Assembly: GCA_009193035.1 (NCBI GenBank)
Contig: SWDT01000073.1
Coordinates: 1 to 64,000, forward strand
Source: Halicephalobus mephisto
Lineage: Eukaryota > Nematoda > Chromadorea > Rhabditida > Panagrolaimidae
Direction: 5' to 3'
DNA: 64,000 nt
The notes below the pieces were generated by a model that was not told the origin of the DNA, made no database searches, and saw only the letters and a list, made by a program, of their open reading frames with translations. This document shows positions 1-10,728 of the stretch, in pieces. The position numbers were made by a program, and so were the translations under genes. Position 1 is the stretch's first letter. Each line of letters starts with the position of its first letter.

Positions 1-310
1 ATCTATGAAGTAGAAAAGGTTTGATAGAATCCACAGTAAATATGGCAATGATAACTGTTTCCATTGCTGATAATTTCCTTGTAATGCACAATAGGAGAAT
101 TAATAACTTTCTGCAGATACCTATCAGAAATATGGAACTCATACATGGACAGGTACTTTGATTCCTTAGTGTCTGCTCTCGGACAATAAAAATTGGTTGA
201 AAAAGCAGTAAACTCCAAGTTTATATTTTTCTATTTTCATACTAAGCAGTCATTTCATTTTCAAAACTTATACCGTATAATTATGTCCGTGTATCGACTT
301 TTTTATGTTC

Positions 311-368
311 TGACGTCATGCACTTTATGTAAACTTCTTATCTCAAAGAAATGTAACCTCTGACGTAA
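311..368. promoter_or_regulatory. CRE-like bZIP sites upstream of the His-rich peptide gene
   Basis: A perfect palindromic CRE (TGACGTCA) lies at 311-318 and a variant (TGACGTAA) at 361-368, about 80-140 bp upstream of a TATA box at 450. CREB/ATF-family factors bind such sites. Their regulatory role here is inferred from position only. Confidence 0.45.
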
Positions 369-449
369 TTGTTTCCCCCGTTTTGAGTGATTCATTGGTT
401 TCTCAGGTTGTGATACGTAATCGAGGTGTGTCCTGGTGAAATTGTCGTC

Positions 450-457
450 TATAAAAG
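450..457 (+). promoter_or_regulatory. TATA box (TATAAAAG)
   Basis: TATAAAAG lies 119 bp upstream of the ATG at 576. Similar TATA boxes precede the secreted-protein, cuticlin and collagen genes in this window, so it is a plausible core promoter for the His-rich peptide. Confidence 0.55.
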
Positions 458-575
458 TCCTTTGATTTTTCATAACTCCATCCTATTGTCGTCTTCGATA
501 ATCGGTTGAAACTAGTTGTTGTTCAGCTCTCTGGTTTGAATTTATTCCCCTCAGACTTCGCAGAAGAAAATCACG

Positions 576-731
576 ATGTTTGGACACGGTCACAGCCATC
601 ACTACTATCCTCATCACTACGATGATCACCATCATCATTACGATCATCATTACGATCATCATCATGATCACCATCATGATTATCACCACTATGGACATCA
701 CCATGGACATCATCACCACCATCACTGGTAA
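576..731 (+). CDS. Very His-rich 51-aa peptide
   Basis: A short ORF encodes 51 residues, of which 29 are histidine. The rest is almost only Tyr, Asp and Gly, ending in a run of six His and a Trp. The start is the first ATG after a TATA box at 450-457; a possible acceptor (CCCTCAG, ending 554) sits just upstream, so the 5' UTR may be spliced. There is no hydrophobic signal peptide, so a cytosolic metal-binding (Zn, Cu or Ni) or low-complexity role is possible, but no family is recognised. His is encoded by mixed CAT/CAC codons, which argues for selection on protein rather than simple trinucleotide expansion. An AT-rich 3' end with AATATAAA follows. Translation is inferred; a (CAY)n microsatellite is the alternative. 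Confidence 0.55.
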   Translation: MFGHGHSHHYYPHHYDDHHHHYDHHYDHHHDHHHDYHHYGHHHGHHHHHHW

Positions 732-1348
732 TTTCCTACAGACTATCTCTCAGCATAATTAGATTGTGCGATAACTTTTAATTTTGTATTGTTGATTTCT
801 CACTATTATCTGTGAATATAAACTGTTTTCTCAATCTGTGACAACCATGCTTTGATAGAAAGTGGAAGTGTTTTTTAGAAATTATTTCGACACGATTTTC
901 TAGAGACTTCCATAATTTTCGATTTCAGATGGGGGAAGGTTCCATCAGATTAAGCTTTAAAAAATAAAAGTACATTGGAATTCTCTTAAAATTCAATGAT
1001 TTCAAATTTATAGTTGATAGGAATCACGACTACTTGGAGAGTATCTATACTCGTGATGTATTAATCACATTACTAAATGGACTTCTGTATTTGCTTCAAT
1101 CAGTTGTTGCAACATCATCTCGGTGACCTGTGCATTGTGGAAAATAATACAATGTCATTAGCTGAATGTGGATGATGTAATATTTTTTTAAATCAGTCTT
1201 TTTGGTTACCTGACTGGTGTGATTAGTCCAACTATCAAATCAACCAGTCTCAAAAAGGACAGAGCAAGACCACCCTGACGAAAGAGAGAAGGAAATATTC
1301 CAAGAGAGCAGTTACTGACAACCAAAACATGAAAATTATTTTCCTCAT
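732..1348. other. Intergenic, no gene seen
   Basis: AT-rich sequence between the His-rich gene and the first SL RNA gene. I see no coding or RNA structure beyond the 3' end of the upstream gene. Confidence 0.5.
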
Positions 1349-1450
1349 AAGCTTTCTTTATAGAAAGCATTCCAAAATTTGTAGTTATTCTCGCCACAAG
1401 ATATTCAAGAGCGGAACTTAATGTTTACCTTAAACTTGGGTAATTAAACC
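1349..1450 (-). ncRNA. sls-1: SL1-like spliced leader RNA gene (variant leader, copy B)
   Basis: Read on the minus strand from 1450, the first 22 nt match the SL1 leader at 21 of 22 positions; position 20 is A instead of G. A GTAAAC splice donor follows at 1428. Downstream come a GCGG/CCGC stem, an Sm-binding site (AAATTTTGG, 1372-1380) and a terminal 7-bp hairpin (GCTTTCT/AGAAAGC), the standard SL RNA layout. It is head-to-head with copy A; the two form an inverted repeat with starts 296 bp apart, sharing upstream sequence (GAGTGGAAGCGACGA) that may be the proximal sequence element. It may be a functional variant or a diverging pseudogene. Confidence 0.8.
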
Positions 1451-1745
1451 GAAGAGGAAGTCGTCGCTTCCACTCTTGTATTCTCCCAATCTCTTTGATC
1501 AAATGAACAGCGGGCGAAAGGGTTTTCTTGCTGAAATATAGTAAGTAGATATGAGCACTGGGGGAAGAGAAACTGAAAAGAGAACGAACTGGCTTATCTC
1601 CGACAAGAAGAGTGTTCACAGCAATTCTATTAGTCTGCTGTGCTCTCTATAATTCGTTCTCTTTTCACATAAACACTATTGACTGACCTTTATAGAATGG
1701 AAAAGATTGGGGAAATGCAAGAGTGGAAGCGACGAGTTTGTCTTC

Positions 1746-1848
1746 GGTTTAATTACCCAAGTTTGAGGTAAACATTGAATTCCGCTCTTGAATATCTTGT
1801 GGCGGAAATAATCTAAATTTTGGAATGCTTTCTATAAAGAAAGCTTAT
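1746..1848 (+). ncRNA. sls-1: Canonical SL1 spliced leader RNA gene (copy A)
   Basis: Positions 1746-1767 are identical to the 22-nt nematode SL1 leader. They are followed by the GT donor and the GTAAACATTGAA seen in known SL1 RNAs. The body has a CCGC/GCGG stem (about 1782-1804), an Sm site AAATTTTGG at 1815-1823 and a perfect terminal hairpin GCTTTCT-ATAA-AGAAAGC at 1827-1844. Total length of about 100 nt is normal for SL RNA. The RNA donates its leader to pre-mRNAs by trans-splicing as an Sm snRNP. The 3' end is estimated from the hairpin. Confidence 0.92.
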
Positions 1849-2546
1849 GAGGAAAATAATTTTCATATTTTGGTTACTTTTAGATTGACGATAATTGCCC
1901 TTCTGAGGCATTTTTAGAAGACTAAGAAATTCGATCAAAATGAAAACTTCCAAAGTGTAGGATTGAATGCTCTATAAAGGTAAAGTATTTGTTTCATTTT
2001 CACCCTCATAAGAACTACTAGTTACTTGATCGCCATTTAAAATCCACTGCCTTTTGATGATCTGTGTCAATGTCTGAGCGTTCGGCTTGTGATTGGCATT
2101 ATCTTCAGTCGTATTACCGAAACAAAGAACCCGACAACAAAGTAGCAATTTGCATGAAAGAGGGAACAAAAAGCTTCTTGAAGAAATCACCCTCCCATTA
2201 CTGAATAAATATCCACTAAGAAAACATTCGGTGGAGTTTATCTATTGTTCCCATGAGATCTTACGTAATCACAGTCAATTGTGCGTTTCTTTTCGAGTAT
2301 TGGGAACTTATTCATGTTGATTTCATGTTTATCAGTTGAAAATTAGTGAGTGCTTGCTGTGGATTGGGTCTTTTTATCTCCAAAACCAAGATATCTAATG
2401 ATTATGGATGAAGTGCAGATAGACGACTGTATTTCTTGGTTTAAGCCTACTTCCCAAGTTTTTATTAATAGTGTATTATGTAGATAAGCGAAGACAACTT
2501 AAAGAGTTAGTTTCATTATCGGAGGTTTGTAGATGATAGTGTACTT
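1849..2546. other. Intergenic, no gene supported
   Basis: An open frame at 2093-2320 has no family resemblance, TATA box or splice context. I see nothing else of note. Confidence 0.4.
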
Positions 2547-2975
<429 letters not shown>

Positions 2976-3652
2976 TTTCTGGTTCGTAGATTGATTCAAG
3001 GGCCGTGAACCATGCCATGTAAGAAGATCGCTTTGGTTTTGTGTAGATTAGTCGTTATGCTTATAAGTGAACATCAAATAACGTAATAAAATATCACTGA
3101 CCGTCGAGCTATATATATGATTAATGATATTGTCTCTAATGAATCAGTTTATGGATTTGAACAGGGAAGACTGTATTCTTAAATTCATATACCTGTCGTA
3201 ATAAATAGCGTAGGAGTTCTCGACTCTTCAGAATGTCCTCAAATTTAGTGTTATAAGTTTCTCACCATCGAGTCTCGTTGTTTCTCTGCATTTATAGTTG
3301 ATTCAGTCAGTAAGAGTTCTTTTATTCGATACTTTGTGTAACAGTCTTCAAGAATATTATTTGTTGACTGCTATTCTGGCATAGTTTCTGTCGAACATTT
3401 ATTCTTTGTATTTTATTACTCATGCTGATGTTATTCATGCCTTTAGGTCACAACTTGGACTCTATTTCGATCTGTCCTGAACCAGTAGACTCAACTGTAA
3501 GTACAAAACAACTAGAATCTACTCTTTATCATTGGTAAATTACAAAACGGACTTTTACTTGTGAAACTTATTACTGTTTCCTATGTTGTGAAATGTTAAC
3601 TAAACCCGGGAGAATATTGATAAGGGAAAAACTCCTAAACACAGTTCATCAT
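2976..3652. other. Intergenic, no gene seen
   Basis: AT-rich sequence between the E2 pseudogene and the third SL RNA copy. No supported feature. Confidence 0.4.
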
Positions 3653-3753
3653 AAACTTTCTATAGAGAAAGCGTTCCAAAATTTAGGTTATTCCCGCCAC
3701 AGGATTACTCAGGAGCGGAACTCAATGTTACCTCAAAATTGGGTAATTAAACC
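3653..3753 (-). ncRNA. sls-1: SL1-like spliced leader RNA gene (variant leader, copy C)
   Basis: Read on the minus strand from 3753, the first 22 nt match SL1 at 21 of 22 positions (T for G at position 16). They are followed by GTAACATT, a GCGG-containing stem, an Sm site (AAATTTTGG on the minus strand, near 3675) and a terminal hairpin with one G-T pair. It is more diverged than copy B: one base is lost after the donor and the upstream element is poorly conserved. It could be a minor SL gene or a pseudogene. Confidence 0.7.
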
Positions 3754-4835
3754 GAAGAGAATGAATGTCATTTCTCTGTTCAATAAACGCAGCTTCTTTT
3801 CCTCTGTGCAATCTGCTGATACAGGACTGAGAGGAAAAAGAACGAGCTTTGAGAGGAGACACTGGACAAAGAATGAGTATTCGCACTGATAGTTTTTTGG
3901 TTAGGCGAAATTTCCTTCTCAAAACAAAACCGGATACTTTCACTTCATCCCAATGATTTCAATAGGGAAGTTAAAAATAATGAGAAACTTGATGTTCTCC
4001 ACTCCAATGACAAGCATATAATTCGTCAGTAGTTAGATTTCATTCTAGAATGAGTGAATGCAAGTTCGGATTGCTTGTTTCAAGTTCGATGGATGATTAA
4101 ATCTGCCAATTCGGCATTGTCGTGAGACGAATAAAATCCTGATATATCAACTTTTGTTCTTTTTCAGTGATTAAGCTTAGATAGCCATAGACCAACATTG
4201 ACAACATTTGGATGCTAATGGAACTCAAGTTCATAGAATCATACGTAATAACAAAACAAATTTGATAAAGTAATTCAATGATTATTTTACTAGTGAATAC
4301 AATGCCTAAGTCAGTATTGCTAATAACTTTCGCAGCAATATTATTGGCTTGGGATAGCAATGTTACATTAGTTTTTGCTCTACTGAGTGCTATTGGTCAC
4401 AGGAGGTAATGTGACTCTGTGTCCCGAACTAGTGACATTCTGTTCGTTAATTGAAGATATTCAGTTACTTCATCGAATCTATCTTTGTCACGAGATGTCT
4501 TCTTAGGCTATCACCCTATATTCTTCGGCGTCATTCTATCTCCTAGATTATTGTAGAGGATATCCACAAACAACCTGTATTTAAAAATTTAAAGCTGTTG
4601 TTTTAATTCATACTCACAGGCTCATGAAATCTCTGGATTTTGTCTAGATTCCTTAAGTAATAATCATTTTGAAAGAATATCACAAGAAATTTTTAGTTAG
4701 ACAGCAAATTACAAAAGTTTTAATTTTTACAGTACATAGCATATTGAAAAGAAGCTCAAATGATATCTAGAAGATTCAGAAGTAGACGTTCTTGAATATT
4801 ATTAAAAATTTATAACAAAAAATTTATTGAGAGCA
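3754..4835. other. Intergenic, no gene supported
   Basis: Contains a minus-strand open frame of 87 codons (4097-4360) that is hydrophobic but has no recognisable family motif or splice context. Otherwise featureless and AT-rich. Confidence 0.35.
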
Positions 4836-4892
4836 ATGTTGGATAGTATTCGCAAACTTTCAAAGCCTCAATTCCTTCGATACTATCCTAAA
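4836..4892. repeat. Single palindromic GGATAGTGTC-family repeat
   Basis: Begins TTGGATAGTATTC and ends GATACTATCCTA, an imperfect inverted repeat of about 50 bp. It is a lone, diverged member of the family found in arrays from 9.5 to 50.3 kb. Confidence 0.6.
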
Positions 4893-5313
4893 ATAGTTTT
4901 TGGACTTTGGCCTAACGCTTGCAAAAAAGGTCGCATTATCCATCATCATAAGAGCGATAAAAGTCATGATAAGGGCACACCTACTAGAAGAATCCTTATC
5001 TCAATAAACAATGCTTATGATGTCAATGAATAGAATTTAATCCATAATGGCTCGAATGATCTTTTAGTGACTTTAAAAAATTTTGTGCATTATATTACCG
5101 CAATAACAATCAATCTAAATTTTCTACTATTAATTGTGTATTTAATCTGCATTTAGTGAATCGATATAACATACAATTCCCATTAAGTTCTCAGTATTTG
5201 AAAGTAATTATCAATTTTTAGGTAAATGACAGAAGAAATTAGAGGAAGCAATCATGATATCATTTTTCTTTAAAAACCACTGATAAAGCACGATTTTGCG
5301 GAACAGTTTTCTG

Positions 5314-5320
5314 TATAAAA
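5314..5320 (+). promoter_or_regulatory. TATA box (TATAAAA)
   Basis: TATAAAA lies 50 bp upstream of the ATG at 5370, giving a very short predicted 5' UTR, as in other TATA-driven secreted-protein genes here. Confidence 0.6.
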
Positions 5321-5369
5321 CGAGCAATGGAAACAGGATCTGGCATAGTTGACTTCACATTCAGCTCCA

Positions 5370-6365
5370 ATGATGATCCGAGTCTTCTTCCTCGCTTTCT
5401 TCGGGCTTCTGGCCTTCTCTGCTGCTCAAAGTGCTCAAATCTGCACTTCTACATCTCTCAACCTTACCATAACCTTTGAGAACGCCCAAGTTATGGTCTA
5501 CACAGCGAATCTTCATACCAAAGACCTCATGGGAAACCCGAAAACTCAGCTCTTTATCACTGACCAAACCTTCACTTCTGTCAACTCGTCCCTCTACTAC
5601 CCAATTGAAGACGGCATAATGGCTTCTATTGGGCAAGGCCTCTATAAGAAATGTTATAGTATCGGCGGGCACTGTAGTTGGCTTGTTGGAAATGAGACTG
5701 TTGAAATGACACTACCCGTATATATGGTAAACATGCAGGAATACGTTGAATTCTTGTACAATGTGATCGACGAAGGCGGAATAAGTTTATTGACTGGAGA
5801 TCTATTCACTGAAGATAACAGCTGTCGAGAGACGGAGCAGGGTATGCTCAATTATACGTTCTACGCTCGTCAATGCTGCACAGCCTACAAACCAGTCCCC
5901 CCACCACCTATGAACACCCTAAAATGCATGCAGTTCAACAATACTGCATATGTCTACAAGAACGATGACTTTTTTGCAAAAATCAACGCTACCCTCGATG
6001 TTAATGATATGGAATTCAACATCTCCGTCTCTTCTATAGGCTCTAATCAAAATCAATATTTCTTAAATGAAAACAATTTACCTTCTGCTTGTTTTGCTAA
6101 TTTAGGAAACACTTCAAATTGCCTTGGTTTTCTTCCATCGTCTGACTTTAAAATTCTCTTTCAGTATATGATCTATCCGTTGCATCAATCTTCGAGTCCT
6201 TATATTATGAATACCGGTAGACTCATCCGGAGAAACGGTGTTTATGAGAAGGAAGAAGGAGTAGTATTCACCAAGGAATTCCCATGTTCATGGCAGAGGG
6301 GAATGCAGTCCAATAACGTTTCGTATGTAGCTCAATTCTGCTGCACGAAGTTTGCTGATAATTAA
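5370..6365 (+). CDS. Secreted Cys-rich glycoprotein, unknown family
   Basis: Single-exon ORF of 331 aa. The start is the ATG at 5370, because the reading frame upstream of it has no other ATG and residues 1-22 then form a clean signal peptide (MMIRVFFLAFFGLLAFSAA) ahead of a polar mature protein. About ten N-x-S/T sequons suggest glycosylation. Two halves look like tandem copies of one module: each begins near a lone Cys (ICTST.., KCMQF..) and ends with a similar motif (ARQCCTAYK at about residues 170-180; AQFCCTKF at the C-terminus), joined by a Pro-rich linker (PVPPPP). I recognise no named family; extracellular or cuticle/pharyngeal secretion is inferred. AATAAA at 6388-6393 is a likely polyadenylation signal. 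Confidence 0.8.
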   Translation: MMIRVFFLAFFGLLAFSAAQSAQICTSTSLNLTITFENAQVMVYTANLHTKDLMGNPKTQLFITDQTFTSVNSSLYYPIEDGIMASIGQGLYKKCYSIGGHCSWLVGNETVEMTLPVYMVNMQEYVEFLYNVIDEGGISLLTGDLFTEDNSCRETEQGMLNYTFYARQCCTAYKPVPPPPMNTLKCMQFNNTAYVYKNDDFFAKINATLDVNDMEFNISVSSIGSNQNQYFLNENNLPSACFANLGNTSNCLGFLPSSDFKILFQYMIYPLHQSSSPYIMNTGRLIRRNGVYEKEEGVVFTKEFPCSWQRGMQSNNVSYVAQFCCTKFADN

Positions 6366-6399
6366 TTTCAGTATTGTGTTGTGAAGTAATAAAATTTAA

Positions 6400-7640
6400 A
6401 CTTGCACATATGAGGGATTTGTAGGACTAGGAAGGTTGGCAGATGTGTAATAGGAACACTAAAATCTCAGATTCTCTAAGTATTTTAATATGAAGATATT
6501 GGAATCCTCTCTCCATTCTGAGGGTTTTATTGGTAGTCCAAACTTTAAAAAGCTTTCAATCATCTTCACTTCCTACTGAGTAGTTTATCGTTTTCCTCTT
6601 TTTGATATATGGTTTTCAAGAATTCTGTTGATCTTCGATTATGAAAAAATCGAATCCAGAATGTGGACAAAAAACTTGAATATTTCAGCAACGGTCAAAT
6701 CAGATTGTAATAATATGTGTATGAACTCTTCGTTTAACGATACAAATTAAATTGTTCAAATTTAGTTTTTGCAAGAATAATAGTCTCATTGTCATTAATC
6801 CTGTTTTTGGCAACATCTAAGTACTTTTTTTATATTTTAAATATACGAGATTTTTTGAATCTGTATTGATTTAATAAGTACAAAAAGGATCAAAATTTTA
6901 TGCAATAACCATCAAGAACAATATCGGAAGAAGTGAATTCATTGTTCTTTCCAAAACTAAAGTTGGACAACAATCCATTCATATAAATCGGTCAATATCG
7001 AGATCCGGATGTTACCGAACTGCAGCAAGGTGTCCGAACACTTGTTTGAGTATTTTGTGTCCCTTTTTATACCGAAAACGAACTCTTGTAGCCAAATCCA
7101 AGGTTGCTATTGTTCGATGCCGTTCCTAAAAAGTTCAAAAAGTGTACTTTTATGAGTTAATCTTCCGACCCTTATTTGCATCTTGAAATGAATCCTCTTG
7201 GAAACCACTTGAGTTGCATCAGATTCGATTTTGAAAATGTTCTCAAAAGGTTTCATATTTGGACTTGAACAAACAGACGGAAAGGCCCAATGAAGCAGTA
7301 TCCTCGGCTCCGATGAACAGAGTTTTGAAGGTCGGATCCTTGTCAAGTGCCTTTTTTCTATACAATCGAAATTGAAATTTTTGTTTTTTACCAAAGAACA
7401 AAGTACCTTCCTATTCAATGAAAATTAAAATGGGAACATTATTTCCAGTCAAATATTAAATCGGAAGAAATTCATTTTCTAAATTGAATAAGATAAAACT
7501 AAGGTCAGAAATTAATGAAATTTCACTTTTTATTTTAAAGGAATATTGAAAGCTGAATAGTCGGAGCCCAAGGTCGGATAGCCTCATCGAAAGAAAGAAG
7601 GGCGTGTCAAGACGGCGGAAGTGAAGCCGAGGACACGATC
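6400..7640. other. Intergenic, 1.2 kb, no gene supported
   Basis: AT-rich. A minus-strand open frame at 7107-7418 shows no motif, splice pattern or start context. I see nothing functional apart from the downstream promoter. Confidence 0.4.
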
Positions 7641-7645
7641 CTCGT

Positions 7646-7653
7646 TATAAAAG
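7646..7653 (+). promoter_or_regulatory. TATA box (TATAAAAG) of the cuticlin gene
   Basis: TATAAAAG lies 61 bp before the ATG at 7714. A short upstream ORF (ATG at 7682, 12 codons, overlapping the main start) could dampen translation if the mRNA begins upstream of it. Confidence 0.6.
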
Positions 7654-7713
7654 AGGCACCTGGGCTCGCTGAGGAGATTTTATGACTGAATCCGGCTTGT
7701 TTGTCTTTCAATC

Positions 7714-9365
7714 ATGGTGAGGATACTGACGCTGATTGTGGTGATCGCAAGAATTCTGGGGGCGAAGACTGCTGGTGGCGTCAATCCTTTGGATAACGGA
7801 GTCATCGGTGAGATTTTCGAAACATTAAAATCATGGAAATTTCACTTTTACTGTGATCTATTTTGGATAGTGTCTGGAAAATGCAAATTTCTGCATTTCT
7901 TAAGCACCATTCAAGATTATTTCGAATAAAAAGATCCAACCTTTTCTTTATCCAATTACTGTATTCCTCGTGTTTGTTTCAGGTGATCCCGAAGTGGATT
8001 GTATGGAAGATAGAGTAAGACTGACGTTCAGAACAGAAAAGCCATTCCACGGAAGAATCTTCGTCAAAGGCATGTCCGACAACGACAAATGTGTCTCCAG
8101 CTTCTCCAACGCAAGAAGTCGTCCTTCTGTGGACTTCGAAGTCGTCAACGGTGAATGCAACATGAGAAGATCAAGGAAAATCTCTCCGGAGGAGAGGGGA
8201 ATCGAGCAGTCGATCACTATCATCATCAGTTTCCATGACACCTTCATCACCAAAGTCGATAAAGCTTACAGATGTACTTGTTTCTACATGGAGGCTGACA
8301 AGGTGGTCACGAGCAAATTCGATGTTAGCATGATTCCTACAACAGACTTGATCGACACGGCAAAAATGCCTCTTTGCACTTACTCTGTCAGAAGAGGATC
8401 TGTCAACGGACCGCTTGTTAACTACGCTACTGTAGGAGAGCCCGTAAGTTCGTGTTTTGTTTTTGTGACGGACAAATGATTTTTGAGTATCAATTAGAGG
8501 AATATGGGATAATGCTTAGACAATTCCAAAATTATGATGCCCTAGATACTACTTATTACTATTCATATTAAAACCCATTAATAGTCGTGGATTTTTAAAA
8601 TACATGAATTGGATTGATCCAAATATGCTTTCAGATCTTCCATGTCTGGCAATGCGAATCTGACATGTTCTCCATGTTGGTGCATTCCTGCTTTGTCGAC
8701 GACGGAGCTGGTCATGAGAGGAAACCTCTCCTTGATGAACACGGCTGCAGCATAGACACAGTAATCGTTCCTGACTTGAACTACAATCACGCTGCCAATC
8801 TCGCTTACACCGAAGTCAGTGCTTTTAAGTTCGCCGACAAAGTGACTACTTACTTCCAATGTGCAGTCTCAACTTGTATGATCAGCGAAGGAATGTGCGA
8901 AGGCAAGACTGTAAGTGGTGCTGTGGGCATCTCATAAATCATTATTTGTATTTTCAGCCTCCCCGTTGTGAAGGCAGCAGTAACGCGCTTTCGGGATTGA
9001 AGAGATCCAGAAGAGCAGCTTTAATCACTTCCAACCCTGAGACTGATCCGGAAAACAATTCAACTTCCCCTACTCCACCAGGCTTTGATTTCACGATGGA
9101 TCTTTCTGCGGATAAAATTATTGTCCTCGACCTCGACGACATGAAGACAGAAGGAGAAGCTCTTGCTTTTAATGCTTACAAGCTTTCTGAAATTTCAAAA
9201 TCCTCTCCAGAAGTTCGGTTTTCAACACCAGCAGTGTGTCTGAGTCACTTGACAGTAGTCACTATTGTCTGTCTAATGGTTATTTCATTTGCGACTGGAA
9301 TTGGTTTGATCTTTTACTTTGTTCTTAGAAAACGACGATTCTCATCTGTTTCTGCCAAGTTCTAA
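7714..9365 (+). CDS. Cuticlin-type ZP domain membrane protein
   Basis: Exons 7714-7807, 7983-8443, 8635-8910 and 8958-9365 give 412 aa. Residues 1-20 are a signal peptide. A ZP domain (about 35-285) carries CUT-1-family signatures: VDCMEDRVRLTFRTEKPFHG, FVKGMSDNDKC, KVDKAYRCTCFYMEADK, VHSCFVDDGAG and LDEHGCSIDT. A furin-type site (KRSRR, about residue 295) separates it from a tail, a C-terminal transmembrane helix (about 375-402) and a basic cytosolic end. Known cuticlins are cleaved at such a site, and the released ZP part polymerises in larval alae or the cortical cuticle. All introns follow consensus and keep frame; the protein is full length for the family. The exact cut/cutl orthologue is not assigned. 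Confidence 0.9.
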
Positions 9366-9524
9366 TCTAATGATCCTTCACTAAAAGTTGTTTATTTGAC
9401 ATCCATGAATCTCATGAGAATTTCAATCTCCATTTGTAATTCCGTTTTTACAAAATGCAGTTAAACTAATAATAAACGAAAGTAAATGCATATCAGGAAG
9501 AGAAGAAAAAGTTATTTAAACTAC

Positions 9525-9770
9525 ATTATATAGTGCTTAGAAAATTCCAATTTTCAGACCTTACAAACACTATTCACAGATATTTGTGTAATTTGATTAT
9601 TATCAATAAGAATAGCACCAAATAGTGTTCAGAAAATTCAAATTTTTGGATTTCCCGAACACTATCCACAATCACTCACATTTTTAAAATCTCATTATAT
9701 TCAATGAAAATAATATTGAACGGTGTCTAAAAAGTTTAAACTTCAGTATTTTCAATATTACCTAATTTTA
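9525..9770. repeat. Array of palindromic GGATAGTGTC-family repeats
   Basis: Two clear units (9529-9577 and 9619-9671) and a weak third (about 9720-9765). The 9619 unit pairs AATAGTGTTC with GAACACTATC across an AT-rich centre. Period about 90 bp. Confidence 0.65.
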
Positions 9771-10728
9771 CTTTTAATGAACTTGTTCATCCTAAAAATT
9801 TCCATCATCATTGTTGATCTCTTTAATCTCCATAGTACTCTTCCTCATTGACCAACTTACCGAGATCCATTCATTCGTGCATGTTGTCCACGGAATCCCA
9901 TATATTCTTCAGCTGTTCTGGCAACGTTCACCTTTATTCAGGCCAAGTGGACTCCTGGGCAAACAAACAATCAACTTCGAATCAGGTCAAACACTCTTTC
10001 CCTTGGCACAAATTCCAAACGTTCACTGTAAGGGACCAAAACAATTCAAGTAAAAAATAACTTTTTGTTTCTTTACAAAAATTCTATCGGTGCCAGTCAA
10101 GATTCTCACTTTCTATCGCCATTTCGCGGTCAATAGAAGCACTCATAAAAAATTTCCGAATGAATTTTAAAGTGACCTTTTCAATCCAAAGTTATTATTT
10201 TGTAAAAGTACTTTGCACCGACAAAATAGGCTGCAAACTATCACTTTCAAAATAAAGAAAACCAACAATTTACAATCTGGTTTAGAATATCCAAGTTGAA
10301 AGACAACCTTGAGTGAAATTCCAAAACCATAGAAAACGAGATAACCAGAAGAGGGTTACTGGGCATCCCGTGGAGTGCCCATCTGTTGTGTCATGGACTA
10401 GGTGGTTTGGTAAATAGATGAAAGTAAAATTGAAATCAAAATACCTCCCCACAAAAGTCAATTACTGTGCATTTCTTCGACCCTCACCAACCATATTTGA
10501 AACCTTTGTCTTCAAACAACAAGATGAACATTCTTCCATCCATCATTAGGCCGAAAAAATGGTCCAAGTGCTTTTTGATGTTACAAGACTGTTCTAATCT
10601 CTTAAGGGGTACTTTTGCTTCACACAAATTTTCTGTTAGTTTATTGAGTGTCACTGACATTTCCGGCTTCGGTTTGAGTATCGTCAAATCAATAAAATGA
10701 GATTCAAGAGAAACCCTCAGAGCCGTAT
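9771..10728. other. Intergenic with possible gene relic on minus strand
   Basis: No intact gene. Read on the minus strand, 9823-9895 encodes QLKNIWDSVDNMHE, a TGA, then MDLGKLVNEEEYYGD and TAA, which looks like a real protein tail with one nonsense codon. A second short coding-like stretch (ERLEFVPRERVFDLIRS) lies near 9970-10020. A hairpin with 6-bp arms (TGGGCA/TGCCCA) occurs at about 10359-10380. Confidence 0.3.

Noticed and set aside
1206..1619. ORFs near the start of the window ending in RFNYP-LR
   Set aside because: They are translations of the SL RNA genes and their flanks; the SL leader is what they share.
1300..1880. A foldback or MITE-type inverted-repeat transposon
   Set aside because: The arms are two divergent SL RNA genes with leader, donor, Sm site and hairpin, which explains the inverted repeat.
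4097..4360. Hydrophobic 87-codon minus-strand ORF, perhaps a chemoreceptor relic
   Set aside because: No family motif or exon structure that I can align; AT-rich DNA gives hydrophobic frames by chance.
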